From contig NC_090166.1 in NCBI RefSeq assembly GCF_017916325.1, positions 1,054,228-1,118,227 of the forward strand: a stretch of DNA of 64,000 nt. Direction: 5' to 3'. The translations under genes and the position numbers were made by a program. This DNA comes from Leishmania martiniquensis (lineage: Eukaryota > Euglenozoa > Kinetoplastea > Trypanosomatida > Trypanosomatidae). Below the pieces are notes generated by a model. That model saw only the letters and a list, made by a program, of their open reading frames with translations. It searched no databases and was not told the origin of the DNA. Positions 31,522 to 41,183 of the stretch are shown here, one piece after another (position 1 is the stretch's first letter; the number at the start of each line of letters is the position of its first letter).

Positions 31522-32673
31522 CTAGTGACGCTTCCTATCTCTCTGCTTGGCAGAGGACGATGACGATGTTGAGGGCGAGCGGCGCTTACCATTGCCCTTA
31601 GGGCAGGAGGACGATGACGAACGCTCATTCTTATCGGCCGAAGAGGAGAGTTTCTTTTCTGCGGAGGCAGAGCAGATGGAGGAGCTGCGGGAGCCGCAGC
31701 CAACAGTGCGGCTTAGGCTCTGCCGCTTCAGCTCGCTGTTCTTCTGGCGAATTTCTCGACTTCGGTGTGTTGTCGTGGAGGCCGTATCGCTCCCATTCAC
31801 GTTGGCCGAGGACTTCCGCTGCAGCGCAGGCGAAACGCCAGACGCAGGCCTCTGACGCTGAGGTACAGCCGTGGCTACCTTCGAGGAGTTACCAGAGACT
31901 CTTGCGCCAGCAGGACGAGCGGTCAATGTGGCGCTTGGGACGGCTGCGGCGGAGGACGGCGCTTGCTGCTCATACATGCTGCTGGCGCTATTTGCCGCGT
32001 ACATGGAGTACCCCGCAGTACTGGCGCCACCTTCGTTGAGGCCACCACCCGTGAGAGCAGGGGCGGAGGCGCTCATGTTGCCAGCGTACATGCTGCTGCC
32101 GTTGTACATCGACTCTTGCGCCACGAATGGCTCCTTGGCATCGGTGACAGACGCCATCGTGTTGTAAAGGCTGTTCGGAGCGTAGGCAGAGGAATCTCCA
32201 GGCTTGGAGGACGCGTCGGAGAAGCCAACGCCGCGGCGTGCAGTAGTGGCAGACGGCGACGTGCTTGTCACACCGCCGTTGATCACCAGCTTGGCTGCCG
32301 ACGGAAGCGAGGTAGACACTTGGCCAGCACGGGTCGCTGGAGGCTGAGTAGAGGAGCTTCGTGTAGGAGCAGCTGCCGTCTCAGGCCCACAAAAATTCAT
32401 GACGCTGTCCGTGTCTTGCTGCTGCGGCGAGGGGGACTCCTGCATCATGAGCTGTGGCTGCTCAAGCGGGGAGGCCCACTGCGCACCCGCGCAAGAGGGA
32501 ATACAGCCCATGGCCTGCATCTGCATCATCTGCATCATCTCCATCTCTTGCATCTGCATCATGAGCATCTGCTGCTCCTCCATGCGCAGCATCATACCCA
32601 TGTCGTGCACGGCGCCGCGCTTCATTTCATAGGCCGCCATGCGCTCCAATTGATCCTCAGCCGGGCGGAACAT
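31522..32673 (-). CDS. Hypothetical protein with N-terminal Met/Gln-rich helix
   Basis: A 383-residue protein started at the ATG 32671-32673 (MFRPAEDQLERMAAYEMKRG). The open frame goes 44 codons further back into Pro/Leu-rich flank. Residues about 25-57 are a striking helix of alternating Met, Gln and Glu (MMLRMEEQQ..., MEMMQMMQMQAMG), likely a coiled coil or amphipathic helix. The middle is Ser/Ala/Thr-rich with repeated Met-Tyr spots (SMYNGSSMYAGNMSAS, YSMYAANSASSMYEQQ). The end is a Ser-rich basic tail (KGNGKRRSP..., KQRDRKRH). Composition resembles RNA-granule-associated proteins, but no RNA-binding domain is visible. Function unknown. Confidence 0.78.
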   Translation of the reverse strand: MFRPAEDQLERMAAYEMKRGAVHDMGMMLRMEEQQMLMMQMQEMEMMQMMQMQAMGCIPSCAGAQWASPLEQPQLMMQESPSPQQQDTDSVMNFCGPETAAAPTRSSSTQPPATRAGQVSTSLPSAAKLVINGGVTSTSPSATTARRGVGFSDASSKPGDSSAYAPNSLYNTMASVTDAKEPFVAQESMYNGSSMYAGNMSASAPALTGGGLNEGGASTAGYSMYAANSASSMYEQQAPSSAAAVPSATLTARPAGARVSGNSSKVATAVPQRQRPASGVSPALQRKSSANVNGSDTASTTTHRSREIRQKNSELKRQSLSRTVGCGSRSSSICSASAEKKLSSSADKNERSSSSSCPKGNGKRRSPSTSSSSSAKQRDRKRH

Positions 32674-33109
32674 TGCAGGAGGCGGGAGGAGGAGCGACGG
32701 TCTAAAAACGCTTCTCGGACGAGGAGGAGAGGCGCTGATACGTGTGCGGAGCCCGCAGATAATGCCGGAAGCTGAGGAGAAGACGTCCCCTGCACACAGA
32801 CACAACCGTCGGTAAGGCTCCAGCGGGGTGGGTCTGGGACACAGCAGGGAAAGAAAAAACGAAATGACGAGGGAGGCAAAGAGATGTCGAAGCAGGAGAT
32901 GAGCTCTGTGTACGTGTGTTCACGAAAGAGCGACAGGTGCAGAGAGAACATACGAGACGTGAAGCGCTGACGCGCATGCGTGCTCGTGCTTGCATCTCCA
33001 GGGAGACGTCGCGTAAACGCAGTCGGCGGGCCGTTGGGGTGCTCAGCACATTACCAGCAAAAAAAACGAGCATCATAGACGTAGGAAAAATAAGGCGCGT
33101 GGTTTCACT

Positions 33110-33525
33110 TCTGCGCCCAACGTCTTCCTACTCTCCGCCCTACACACAGGAGTGCCACCCGACCGCCTCGCATGCCAGCCGCCCCGCGGTGCACCCCTCG
33201 CAGTGTCGCTGGCTTGGGGAAGGGAAGGGGGGAGGAAAGAGGCCCCACACGCTAGTAGGCAGAGCGAGATGCGCTCGGGTCACCCCGGGCCCTCTCTGCC
33301 CACCACATGGACGGCACCGACGCGCTCAGTGCTGCAGGTCGCTTCGACAGAACGCCACGCGCGACCTCACGGCCGACAACCGCAGCGATACATCGCCCCG
33401 GCTTCGCCACATGCACGGGCCACAGGCCCCGTCAACAGCAGATCTGATTCGGCACTTGACGGTGGGATAGGAGGGTGAGTGAGAGAGGGACTTCGTGGCT
33501 TCCTCCGCCACACAGAGAACAGGGC
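33110..33525. repeat. Dispersed repeat A, copy A2 (SIDER-like)
   Basis: About 415 bases matching A1 (16302-16756) with essentially one internal difference found by eye. It lacks the last 30 or so bases shared by A1 and A3, where it changes abruptly after an AGGGC. Same orientation as A1 and A3. Confidence 0.8.
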
Positions 33526-34992
33526 GCCGCGCCTTGCTGCCCGGCACTGAAATGTTTTCGCTGTCACCGGGAGTAGGGATGCTTGAGGCGAGTACCCCTT
33601 TCCGCAGAAAAGGAGCCTGAGGAAGTGAACACGCCTCTGTGCATTGTAAATGGGCTCTGCATAAGTGGCGTATGTTTGGGATGGCGATACTCATCAGCAA
33701 CGCCGCTGAAGTGAGCACGAAGACTGGGCAGTGACTGATGACCACTCCCCATCGGAGTCAGTGGAGGATACTCAACGGCCCGCTATACCAGGTAAAGGCT
33801 GTGATACTCCCGCCCTCGGTCATAGTATTCGCTGAGTGCCCACGCTGAAACAAATTGCGGTGGTGGTGGTTGGGAAGAACCACACAACCGCCACCACCGC
33901 ACCGCCCCCGCGCGCACCAACACCCACCGACGTGTATACATATACACCACAATACCAAAGTGCTCGAAGAGGACAGATCGGAGGCACATAGGAGAAGGCA
34001 TGAGGAAGCTCCAGACATACCCAGAGAGAGAGTGGGAGAGAGAGACAGAGCATTGGCACAAAGAGATGTGCAGACAAAATGAAGAAGAAAAGCGTGCCGA
34101 TATGTAATGAATAAATAAATTAATGCGAAGAGGCATTCAGCATCGACACTGTGGAAGGGAGGGAAGGGGGAGGGGCAGGGCCCAACACATCAGCGTGTGA
34201 AGGGGCAAATCGTACGAGGGGAGGGGGGAGAAGAGGAAAGGATGGGGAGAGGGGACGAGAGGGAGAGAGAAAACAGAACAGAAAGAAAGCGGTTACGAAG
34301 TGTGAGGGCACACGAACATATATTGCCGACGCTGTTCGTTGTTTTCTTTCCCCTTAAATAGGCTTAGTATCGTAGGTATGTGCTCGCTTCCTCGCTGCCC
34401 CCGCCCTTTCCGCCTCTACTGTATTCCGCTCACGCTCGGGTGAGCGGCGACGAGGCGTGAGAACAGCAGACATAGGCAGACCCAGAGGGGACGAGGGCGA
34501 GTGAACAAAAAAGAGGAAGGGGCAGAGCGAAAGCACAGCCGTCAATAGAAAAAGGGCGGACACCCTGAGCAAAGGGGCGGGTGAGGGAGAGGAAGAGCGG
34601 TGCTATCACCGACTGGAGAGAAGGCGAAATGAGGGCACACGTAGTTCACGCGCCACATAGCGCACACTCACGTATTACCCCCTACCCCCCAGCGGTGAAA
34701 ACAAAGAGAAGTAACCACGATGAGCGCAGCGGGTGTGAGGGGAGGGAGGGAGGGAGGGGGGTGAAGGGGCAGAGGTCAGAGCGCCAAAGCAGATGAGGCT
34801 GTGGGGGAGAGAGAGGGCGCCTGACGTTCCTCAGAGGAAGAGGGCGTGCCAACACCAAGAAAAGCCGCAGAGGGTACAGCACACATGCCACACAAAAAAA
34901 ACGTCCACAGATCCGCAAACAAACAGACAGAGGCGCAGCCGGCAAAGGGAAACGGCGTAAGGCAGCCAAATGGGGGAAAGAACAAAAGACAC

Positions 34993-35447
34993 TATCTGGC
35001 ACCCAACGTCTTCCTACTCTCCGCCCTACACACAGGAGTGCCACCCGACCGCCTCGCATGCCAGCCGCCCCGCGGTGCATCCCTCGCAGTGTCGCTGGCT
35101 TGGGGAAGGGAAGGGGGGAGGAAAGAGGCCCCACACGCTAGTAGGCAGAGCGAGATGCGCTCGGGTCACCCCGGGCCCTCTCTGCCCACCACATGGACGG
35201 CACCGACGCGCTCAGTGCTGCAGGTCGCTTCGACAGAACGCCACGCGCGACCTCACGGCCGACAACCGCAGCGATACATCGCCCCGGCTTCGCCACATGC
35301 ACGGGCCACAGGCCCCGTTAACAGCAGATCTGATTCGGCACTTGACGGTGGGATAGGAGGGTGAGTGAGAGAGGGACTTCGTGGCTTCCTCCGCCACACA
35401 GAGAATAGGGCACTGGGCCCCAGAGGTACCACATCCACCAAGAGGTG
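34993..35447. repeat. Dispersed repeat A, copy A3 (SIDER-like)
   Basis: Full-length 455-base copy, about 99% identical to A1, including both ends (starting TATCTGGCACCC and ending CCAAGAGGTG). It lies 1.5 kb beyond A2 in the same orientation, forming a direct repeat around 33526-34992. Confidence 0.8.
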
Positions 35448-38324
35448 CGCGAAGGGAAAGGGGGTAAGAATAGAGCGAATCAAAGGGGATGAAGGGGAGG
35501 AGGCACGGTGAGAGCGACAAGACATGTGCGCGTGGGTGCCACAGCAACGGCAGTACGAACACCTCCGCACACAAAGCCCCGTGTGGCTGTGGGCACAGCG
35601 TTTACACAAACGACGTAGACATACACGCACCGAGCACGAAAAAGGAAAAGGAGCCTGCGAGGGCGGCGAAGTCAGCAGGAAGCTCCGGGGCATTATATAT
35701 ACACATACGCATATTTCTGGAAGGCCATGGGCCTCCATGGTGACGGAGCACGAGTACCGGTCGACCTCCTTGTTACGGTGATGCTGAGCAGGAAAAAAAA
35801 GGGAGGAAGAGGGAGGAAGCCGGAAACGCTATCAGAAGCGTGATGATCCTGCACAAACACATACAAAGCCAAACAAGCAACGAAAAAAGGGACAACACTG
35901 GGCGTAACGATGCGGCGCACCGGAGCAGGAGGATGAGCTCTTCTTTCGAGCCTGCATAGAATGGAAGGGGCGAGAGGGGAAGGAGGAGGCAATGGAGCAG
36001 TAGCAAAGGTGAAAGAAAGGGGGAGGGGGAGGGGAACATCCGCGAGCGCAGCACGTCGCCTCTCCCCCTTTCTCCCGCAAAGAAAAAAGGAAGTAAAACC
36101 CCCGTGAAAGCATTCGGCGCCCTTTTGATTTTTTTTCACCCCCTCTCGCGTGCATGCGTGCGCTTCGCGCCCCGTTTCTTCGATGTGTGGGGCGACACTA
36201 CATGGAAGCAGATGGGCAGCTGTTTCACTGCTGTAAAGGAGGTGAGAGACACAGCGGAGGCGGAACGGTGCGGACAGAGAAGCGGCGGCAGCAGCCTCAA
36301 CGACACGCGACCTCAAAGTGAAAAAAAAAAAACGCACGCGCATTTTTGGCAGTGACAATGACGAAAGGCAACAGAAAGAATGAAAAGAGGCACACAGAGG
36401 GGGGCGAAGGGCGATAGAGAGAGGCAGGCAGACAGACAAGCGCGCCTAAAAAAAGCACAATCGACGAAGGCGACGTCGAGGGGACCACACAAACGTACAC
36501 ACACACATAGATAAGAAGACCACAAACAAAAAATAAGAATACAGACAAAGAAAAACACAGAGCCAACGACTTACACACACACACATAGATAAGCTCAGCC
36601 CTAAACACAACAAAAAAAAACAGTCATGGCTCTCTCTCAAGGAAAGACCACGGATAGCGTCACAAGAGGAGGTGCGAGGGAGGGAGAGAGAGGGGAGGCG
36701 CGAGGGAGTCTCTGAACGCGACACCGCTTCTCTATGCCACGGGGATGTTTTCCGGACCACTCGCAGAGTCTACAGACCAAATGGCTGCCATCTCGACTGA
36801 TGCCGCCCACGCAAGGCATTCCACTGCTTTGGCTGCATTTGAAGAAGCGCATGACACCCGATGCAGAGAATCCGATCGACGAATGTGCCACGCACATCGA
36901 ATGCCGTGACAGAAAACAGAAAGGATGCAAAGGTCTGCGGCGTATGATGAAGTGAAATGGTGCTGACAGAGGAGGGAGCAGAGAGTTAGCGCCGACATGT
37001 ACGCCACCAAGGCAAAACATGAACACACCACGCACCGTGCAAGGCTACTAGCCGATGAAAGGCGAAGGTGAGGATCGAATGCACAAACAATGAGGGGACG
37101 GCATACACACTTACCCTCTGCGTGTGCATGCGTGCTCGTGCGAGTCACCCCCTGCGCTTCCCCATGCTCCTTGCCCTTTCTTCCCACGAGCGTGACAAAG
37201 TCATGCTAAATAACTGGCCCCTGACAGTGAAGGTGCTACCAAGTCACCATCAGCTGTCCCCGCACCTGTGTGTGTGTGTGCGATGGAGAGGCTCAATGCT
37301 ACTTGTGTAAACAAGCGCTAGTAAGCGACAGGTGAGATGACGGGTCACGATAGGAGGATGAGAAACAGGAGACACACAAACACATAAACAAGCGGAGAAA
37401 GAAGAAATGCACCGTAGCTTTCAATGCAGAGGTAATGAGGCAGGACAGCGCACGCACCTGCCCACCGAGTCATCCACAGGGAACCACGTACGCTACCAAA
37501 GAGGGGGACACTGTACGTAGCACTCGAGAAAGAGACGTGAGGGGAGGAGGAGGACTCAGCGCAGAAGAAGAAAATCGTGCGGGCCATCGCATGCACTAGG
37601 CGCCAACATGCACACACACACACAAGAAACGAAGCGAAAAGCCACTCAACAACAAAAAAGGACGAGGCCAACCTCCACAGCACATGCGAAACTGACCGGT
37701 CAAAGGAGCGAGGCAGTATGCGCAGCGCGCCTCTCTGCGACTAACGCTTCGGGCCTCGCCTCCTCCTGTACCCCCTCTGCGCCTTCATGGCCAAGGAGGC
37801 ACGCGTGGCTCAACGCTTTTTGCCTTTTCGTCCGAGTCAACTGACGCCGCTGGCCAAAGAGTGTATCGGGCCAGCAGACAGACGAGACGGAATAGAGTGG
37901 GAGGCACGAACTGGCGGAGGGTCCAGGGAGAGAGGGGGGAGAGGCGGAGGAGGGAGAGAGCGGCTGCATACAACGATCCCATACATGGAGCGCCAAAGCA
38001 AGTGAAAGCAAGTGCATCGAGTGACGCAGCGGAGGCTCGCTTTTTCGACGAAGACGCCCTACTGGACGCCTCCCTGTGTGAGCCGTTCGTGATGCAAAAG
38101 ACGCTCCGGTGCATTTCCCTTTTGCGCGCACATGTGCCTGTTTGCCCGGCACCCCTTCTGGGGACTGAGCATGAGTGAGAGTGCCGCGCACGAGGTGTTG
38201 CGTTCTCACTCGTAAACCCACGCATGCGCGGAGAGAGAGAGATTTACACACAACTACACACCGACACCCTTCGGAACGCTGAGCACAGATCAACACAACG
38301 CGCCTGTCGAGACGCTGGTGTCCA

Positions 38325-39548
38325 CTAGACGCTCCTCTTTGACACCACCCGCTTGGTGCCTCCACCGCATAGTGCCAAAATCCTCTTCTTCAGTGCCGCG
38401 CTGAGTGCCGAACCGCTTTCCTCACATGTGCTGGAGAGGGGTGGGTGGTCCATTTTGCAGGAGGCGGTGCTTGGCAAAGCGATTCCGGATGCCGATGACT
38501 CAGCGACAGTCAGCAGCACTGAGTGTAGGCTCCTGTCGGCAGGCGCGGGTGAGGAGTCCCGTAGCGGCAGAGGGGTGGGCAAAATGGCGCACGCAGGCAT
38601 GTGAGGTTTCTCGATCAGGTGCTGCTGCGCAGCCATAACGAGCTCGTGCTGATCTTCCTGGAGCCGGTGAAGTTTGTTCATCGGCAGCAACGGTAGCTGC
38701 TGTTGCTGTCGCGCCACCATGGGCGTCGCGAGAGGTCTGAGCTCCATCTGCAACAGCCCCTTTCGTGGCGGCTCTGGTGGCGTGTTGATGCTCACCGAGC
38801 GCTTTCGTCCTGACCGCGGCAAACTTCTTCGTGGGCCGGCCATTTCCACCTTTTCCATTATCGAAGTCTCCGTGGCAGAGTCCGCCTCCGTCGTCGGCGA
38901 TAGTGCCGCGGGGTGCCGCGACTGCTTCCTGCCTTTCATAGCGGTGATCGCCTTGCGAGCATCCGCTTCCCCCAGCTCGATGCTCGAGTTCATCCAGTTC
39001 TCGTGATCCACGTAGGCGCCGGGGTTCCTGGATCCGTCAATGGCTTCGGTGGTGCGGTCTGCCTCCTTCACCACTGGCGTGCTGCCCTTTCCACACCCGC
39101 CGCAGAGTGAGGGGTTCGAAGAGGTGCTACCGGAGGTGTGCTGCGAGCGAATCAGCGACGGCAGAGAGCCGTCGCTGTCGAGTGAGCTGAAGCTGTTGAA
39201 GACGATACGGGTGGACGACGAACTATGGCGAAGGTCGCTGACGGCAACACCGATCTCGGCATCGCTACGCGAGCACCCAATCGCGTCCAGAGTGTCGGAG
39301 CGGATGGAAGGCGGGTCGCTGTGATCAGCCAAGATGCGCTGGCGGATCGGCAGCATCTTCGGTGTGGAATCGGGGTCGCTGATGACCGGTGGGGGCGATT
39401 CGTGCGCTGCCAGAGGCTGACAGTGCCGCGGCGATGCAAACGTCGGAAGAGGCATGCTCACCTTGCCATCTGAGAGGCGCTGCGTTCGCGTAGGCACGGG
39501 TGGCAAGCGCCTGGGCAGAGCAGCGGAGGCAGGAAGGTGCGTTTCCAT
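38325..39548 (-). CDS. Hypothetical Ser/Pro-rich protein with RKRSVSI motif
   Basis: A 407-residue protein of unknown function with a clear ATG (39546-39548). It is disordered-looking for most of its length. Points of note: HENWMNSSIELGEADARK near 180, the basophilic site SGRKRSVSINTPPEPPRKG near 250-270, a Gln-rich helix (ARQQQQLPLLPMNKLHRLQE and following residues, about 285-320), and a basic C-terminus (ALKKRILALCGGGTKRV). No catalytic motif, membrane segment or signal peptide. The RKRSVSI site resembles the RRRS motifs in the proteins at 54621 and 58991. Confidence 0.75.
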   Translation of the reverse strand: METHLPASAALPRRLPPVPTRTQRLSDGKVSMPLPTFASPRHCQPLAAHESPPPVISDPDSTPKMLPIRQRILADHSDPPSIRSDTLDAIGCSRSDAEIGVAVSDLRHSSSSTRIVFNSFSSLDSDGSLPSLIRSQHTSGSTSSNPSLCGGCGKGSTPVVKEADRTTEAIDGSRNPGAYVDHENWMNSSIELGEADARKAITAMKGRKQSRHPAALSPTTEADSATETSIMEKVEMAGPRRSLPRSGRKRSVSINTPPEPPRKGLLQMELRPLATPMVARQQQQLPLLPMNKLHRLQEDQHELVMAAQQHLIEKPHMPACAILPTPLPLRDSSPAPADRSLHSVLLTVAESSASGIALPSTASCKMDHPPLSSTCEESGSALSAALKKRILALCGGGTKRVVSKRSV

Positions 39549-41183
39549 GGTGGCCTCTCAGCGAGCCGAAACTGGGTGTGTGTGAGAGATGAAAAGCCTC
39601 GACGTCTTGTACAGAAGAGATGCGGGTAGGTATTGCCAGCGCGCACTGTCTGCCAGAGGAGCACGTGTGACAGACGGTATGACCGTTCTGGAGGGGTGCA
39701 GGGAGGTGCGCACAGCTGTACCCCTCTGAAGAGCCTTAGGCCTGTTGGGTAAGAGAGGCGGCAAAGCAGAGAGAGGGGGAAGGGGCAGGGGCGGCGACAG
39801 AAGCAACGACTGCTTGGAGAACAGGACTGAAATGGTGAGTGGAACATGAGCACTCTAATGACCGCGCATGCGCGGGTGTGTCCGATGCCTCACCAGCGGA
39901 GTGAAGGGTGAAAGAGGAGGGGATGCCGATGGGCAGGAGAGTGAGACGGTGGAGCATGTCGCCTGCAAACGGCGAGAATCTCGTGCATGGGTGCTGTACA
40001 GCTGTGGGCGAACCGACCAAATGTCGCGAAGAGCAGCGGTTCGCGCAAAGAAAAGATACGCACACACGCACTTTCGAAGAGGGTGCCGGTAGGCGGGTCG
40101 CCGCGCCGCGCGCCCGTCTCATTCGAGGCAACGGCGCGGCCGGCAGCTGTGTTCACATGTCTCGCAGAAATGGGGAAACACGTCGATAGGGGCATGCGCC
40201 TATCCACTGTCTAGAGCCAAAAAGGAGCGACGACAGACAGCTGGAAAGAAGCGTAGGAGACGCCACAGACGCATGCACGCACATACACACACACACACAG
40301 CGGTTACCGCGGCCATAAAGAAGTGCGCGCCGGAGAGAGAAAAAAGCGAGAACGAAGCGCACAGAGTTACGCTGGCGGTGTTATCAGAGGGGAAGAAGGG
40401 GGAAGGGGGCACAGAACACGCAGAAGAGAGGCGGCATGGTCGGTGGAGCGCGAACGACGCGATGGATCGACCACGCACCGTGGGCTTTATCTCGATCTTC
40501 TCTCCCTCTATTTTTTTTTGATCGCTGCTTCGCTTTGCCGGAGGACCGTGGGAGAGGAGGAAGACGAGAAGAGAAAGTGCGTGGGAGAGTGAGACGTAAG
40601 TGCCGAGGAGCGAAAGAAAAGAGGCGAGAGATAGAGAGAGAGAGCAGACATCAGGTGCGGAACAGTGCTGTCTCACAGAGACGGGAGGCAGCGAGGGGGG
40701 AGAAAGCGAAAGGGACGGATGAGAGAGAGAGGACGAAAGAAGAGAAGGCATCACGGAAATACAACACAAAAGGGAAGGGGCAGGACAATGCAAGCACAAA
40801 CACATACACATAGATAAAAGGCAAAGCGAGAGAGGATGCCCCTCGAGTACGAATATATATATAGAAAAAAACACGTTTAAGAGGCTGCGGCGTCACATGG
40901 ACTACGACAGATCGAGGGCAGTGAAGGGGAAAAAGAAGAGAGAGAAAGAGAGAGAGCCATACAACAACATCGCTGAATAGGCAAGCCATAAAGATTAACG
41001 GGTGTGGCAACTCAACGACTTGGCAAGCAAAGCGGGCGATGGCTCATGCGCATCTGCAACGCTTTACTCCCCACCCGAGAACAACGAAAAAGGCACGATA
41101 ACAAAGCAAAAAAAAAGTCGATGAGAAGTACGCATCATGCCGCCTCCCCTCCCCTCTACTCCTGTGAGCGACAAGAGAGGGAC
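39549..41183. other. Intergenic between genes at 38325 and 41184
   Basis: No gene found. It contains a CA run near 40284-40300, purine runs with GA repeats near 40600-40640, CA/TA elements near 40798-40863 and GA repeats near 40935-40955. Confidence 0.6.

Larger units (their letters stand above)
32674..38324. other. 5.7-kb gene-free stretch with two repeat-A copies
   Basis: The longest gap in the window. It holds repeat copies A2 (33110-33525) and A3 (34993-35447), purine-rich blocks (34140-34270, 34735-34765, 36010-36030), a TA tract near 35694-35701, CA runs and an A-rich zone near 36500-36620. Weak open frames, such as minus 36732-36998 (88 residues), have no recognisable domain. It is presumably 3' flank of the gene at 38325, perhaps with unannotated non-coding RNA. 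Confidence 0.55.

Noticed and set aside
33152..33478. Plus-strand frame repeated at 16053-16673 and 34846-35364
   Set aside because: The same frame recurs only because it is part of repeat A; there is no start or context conserved outside the repeat, so I treat it as repeat sequence, not a protein family.
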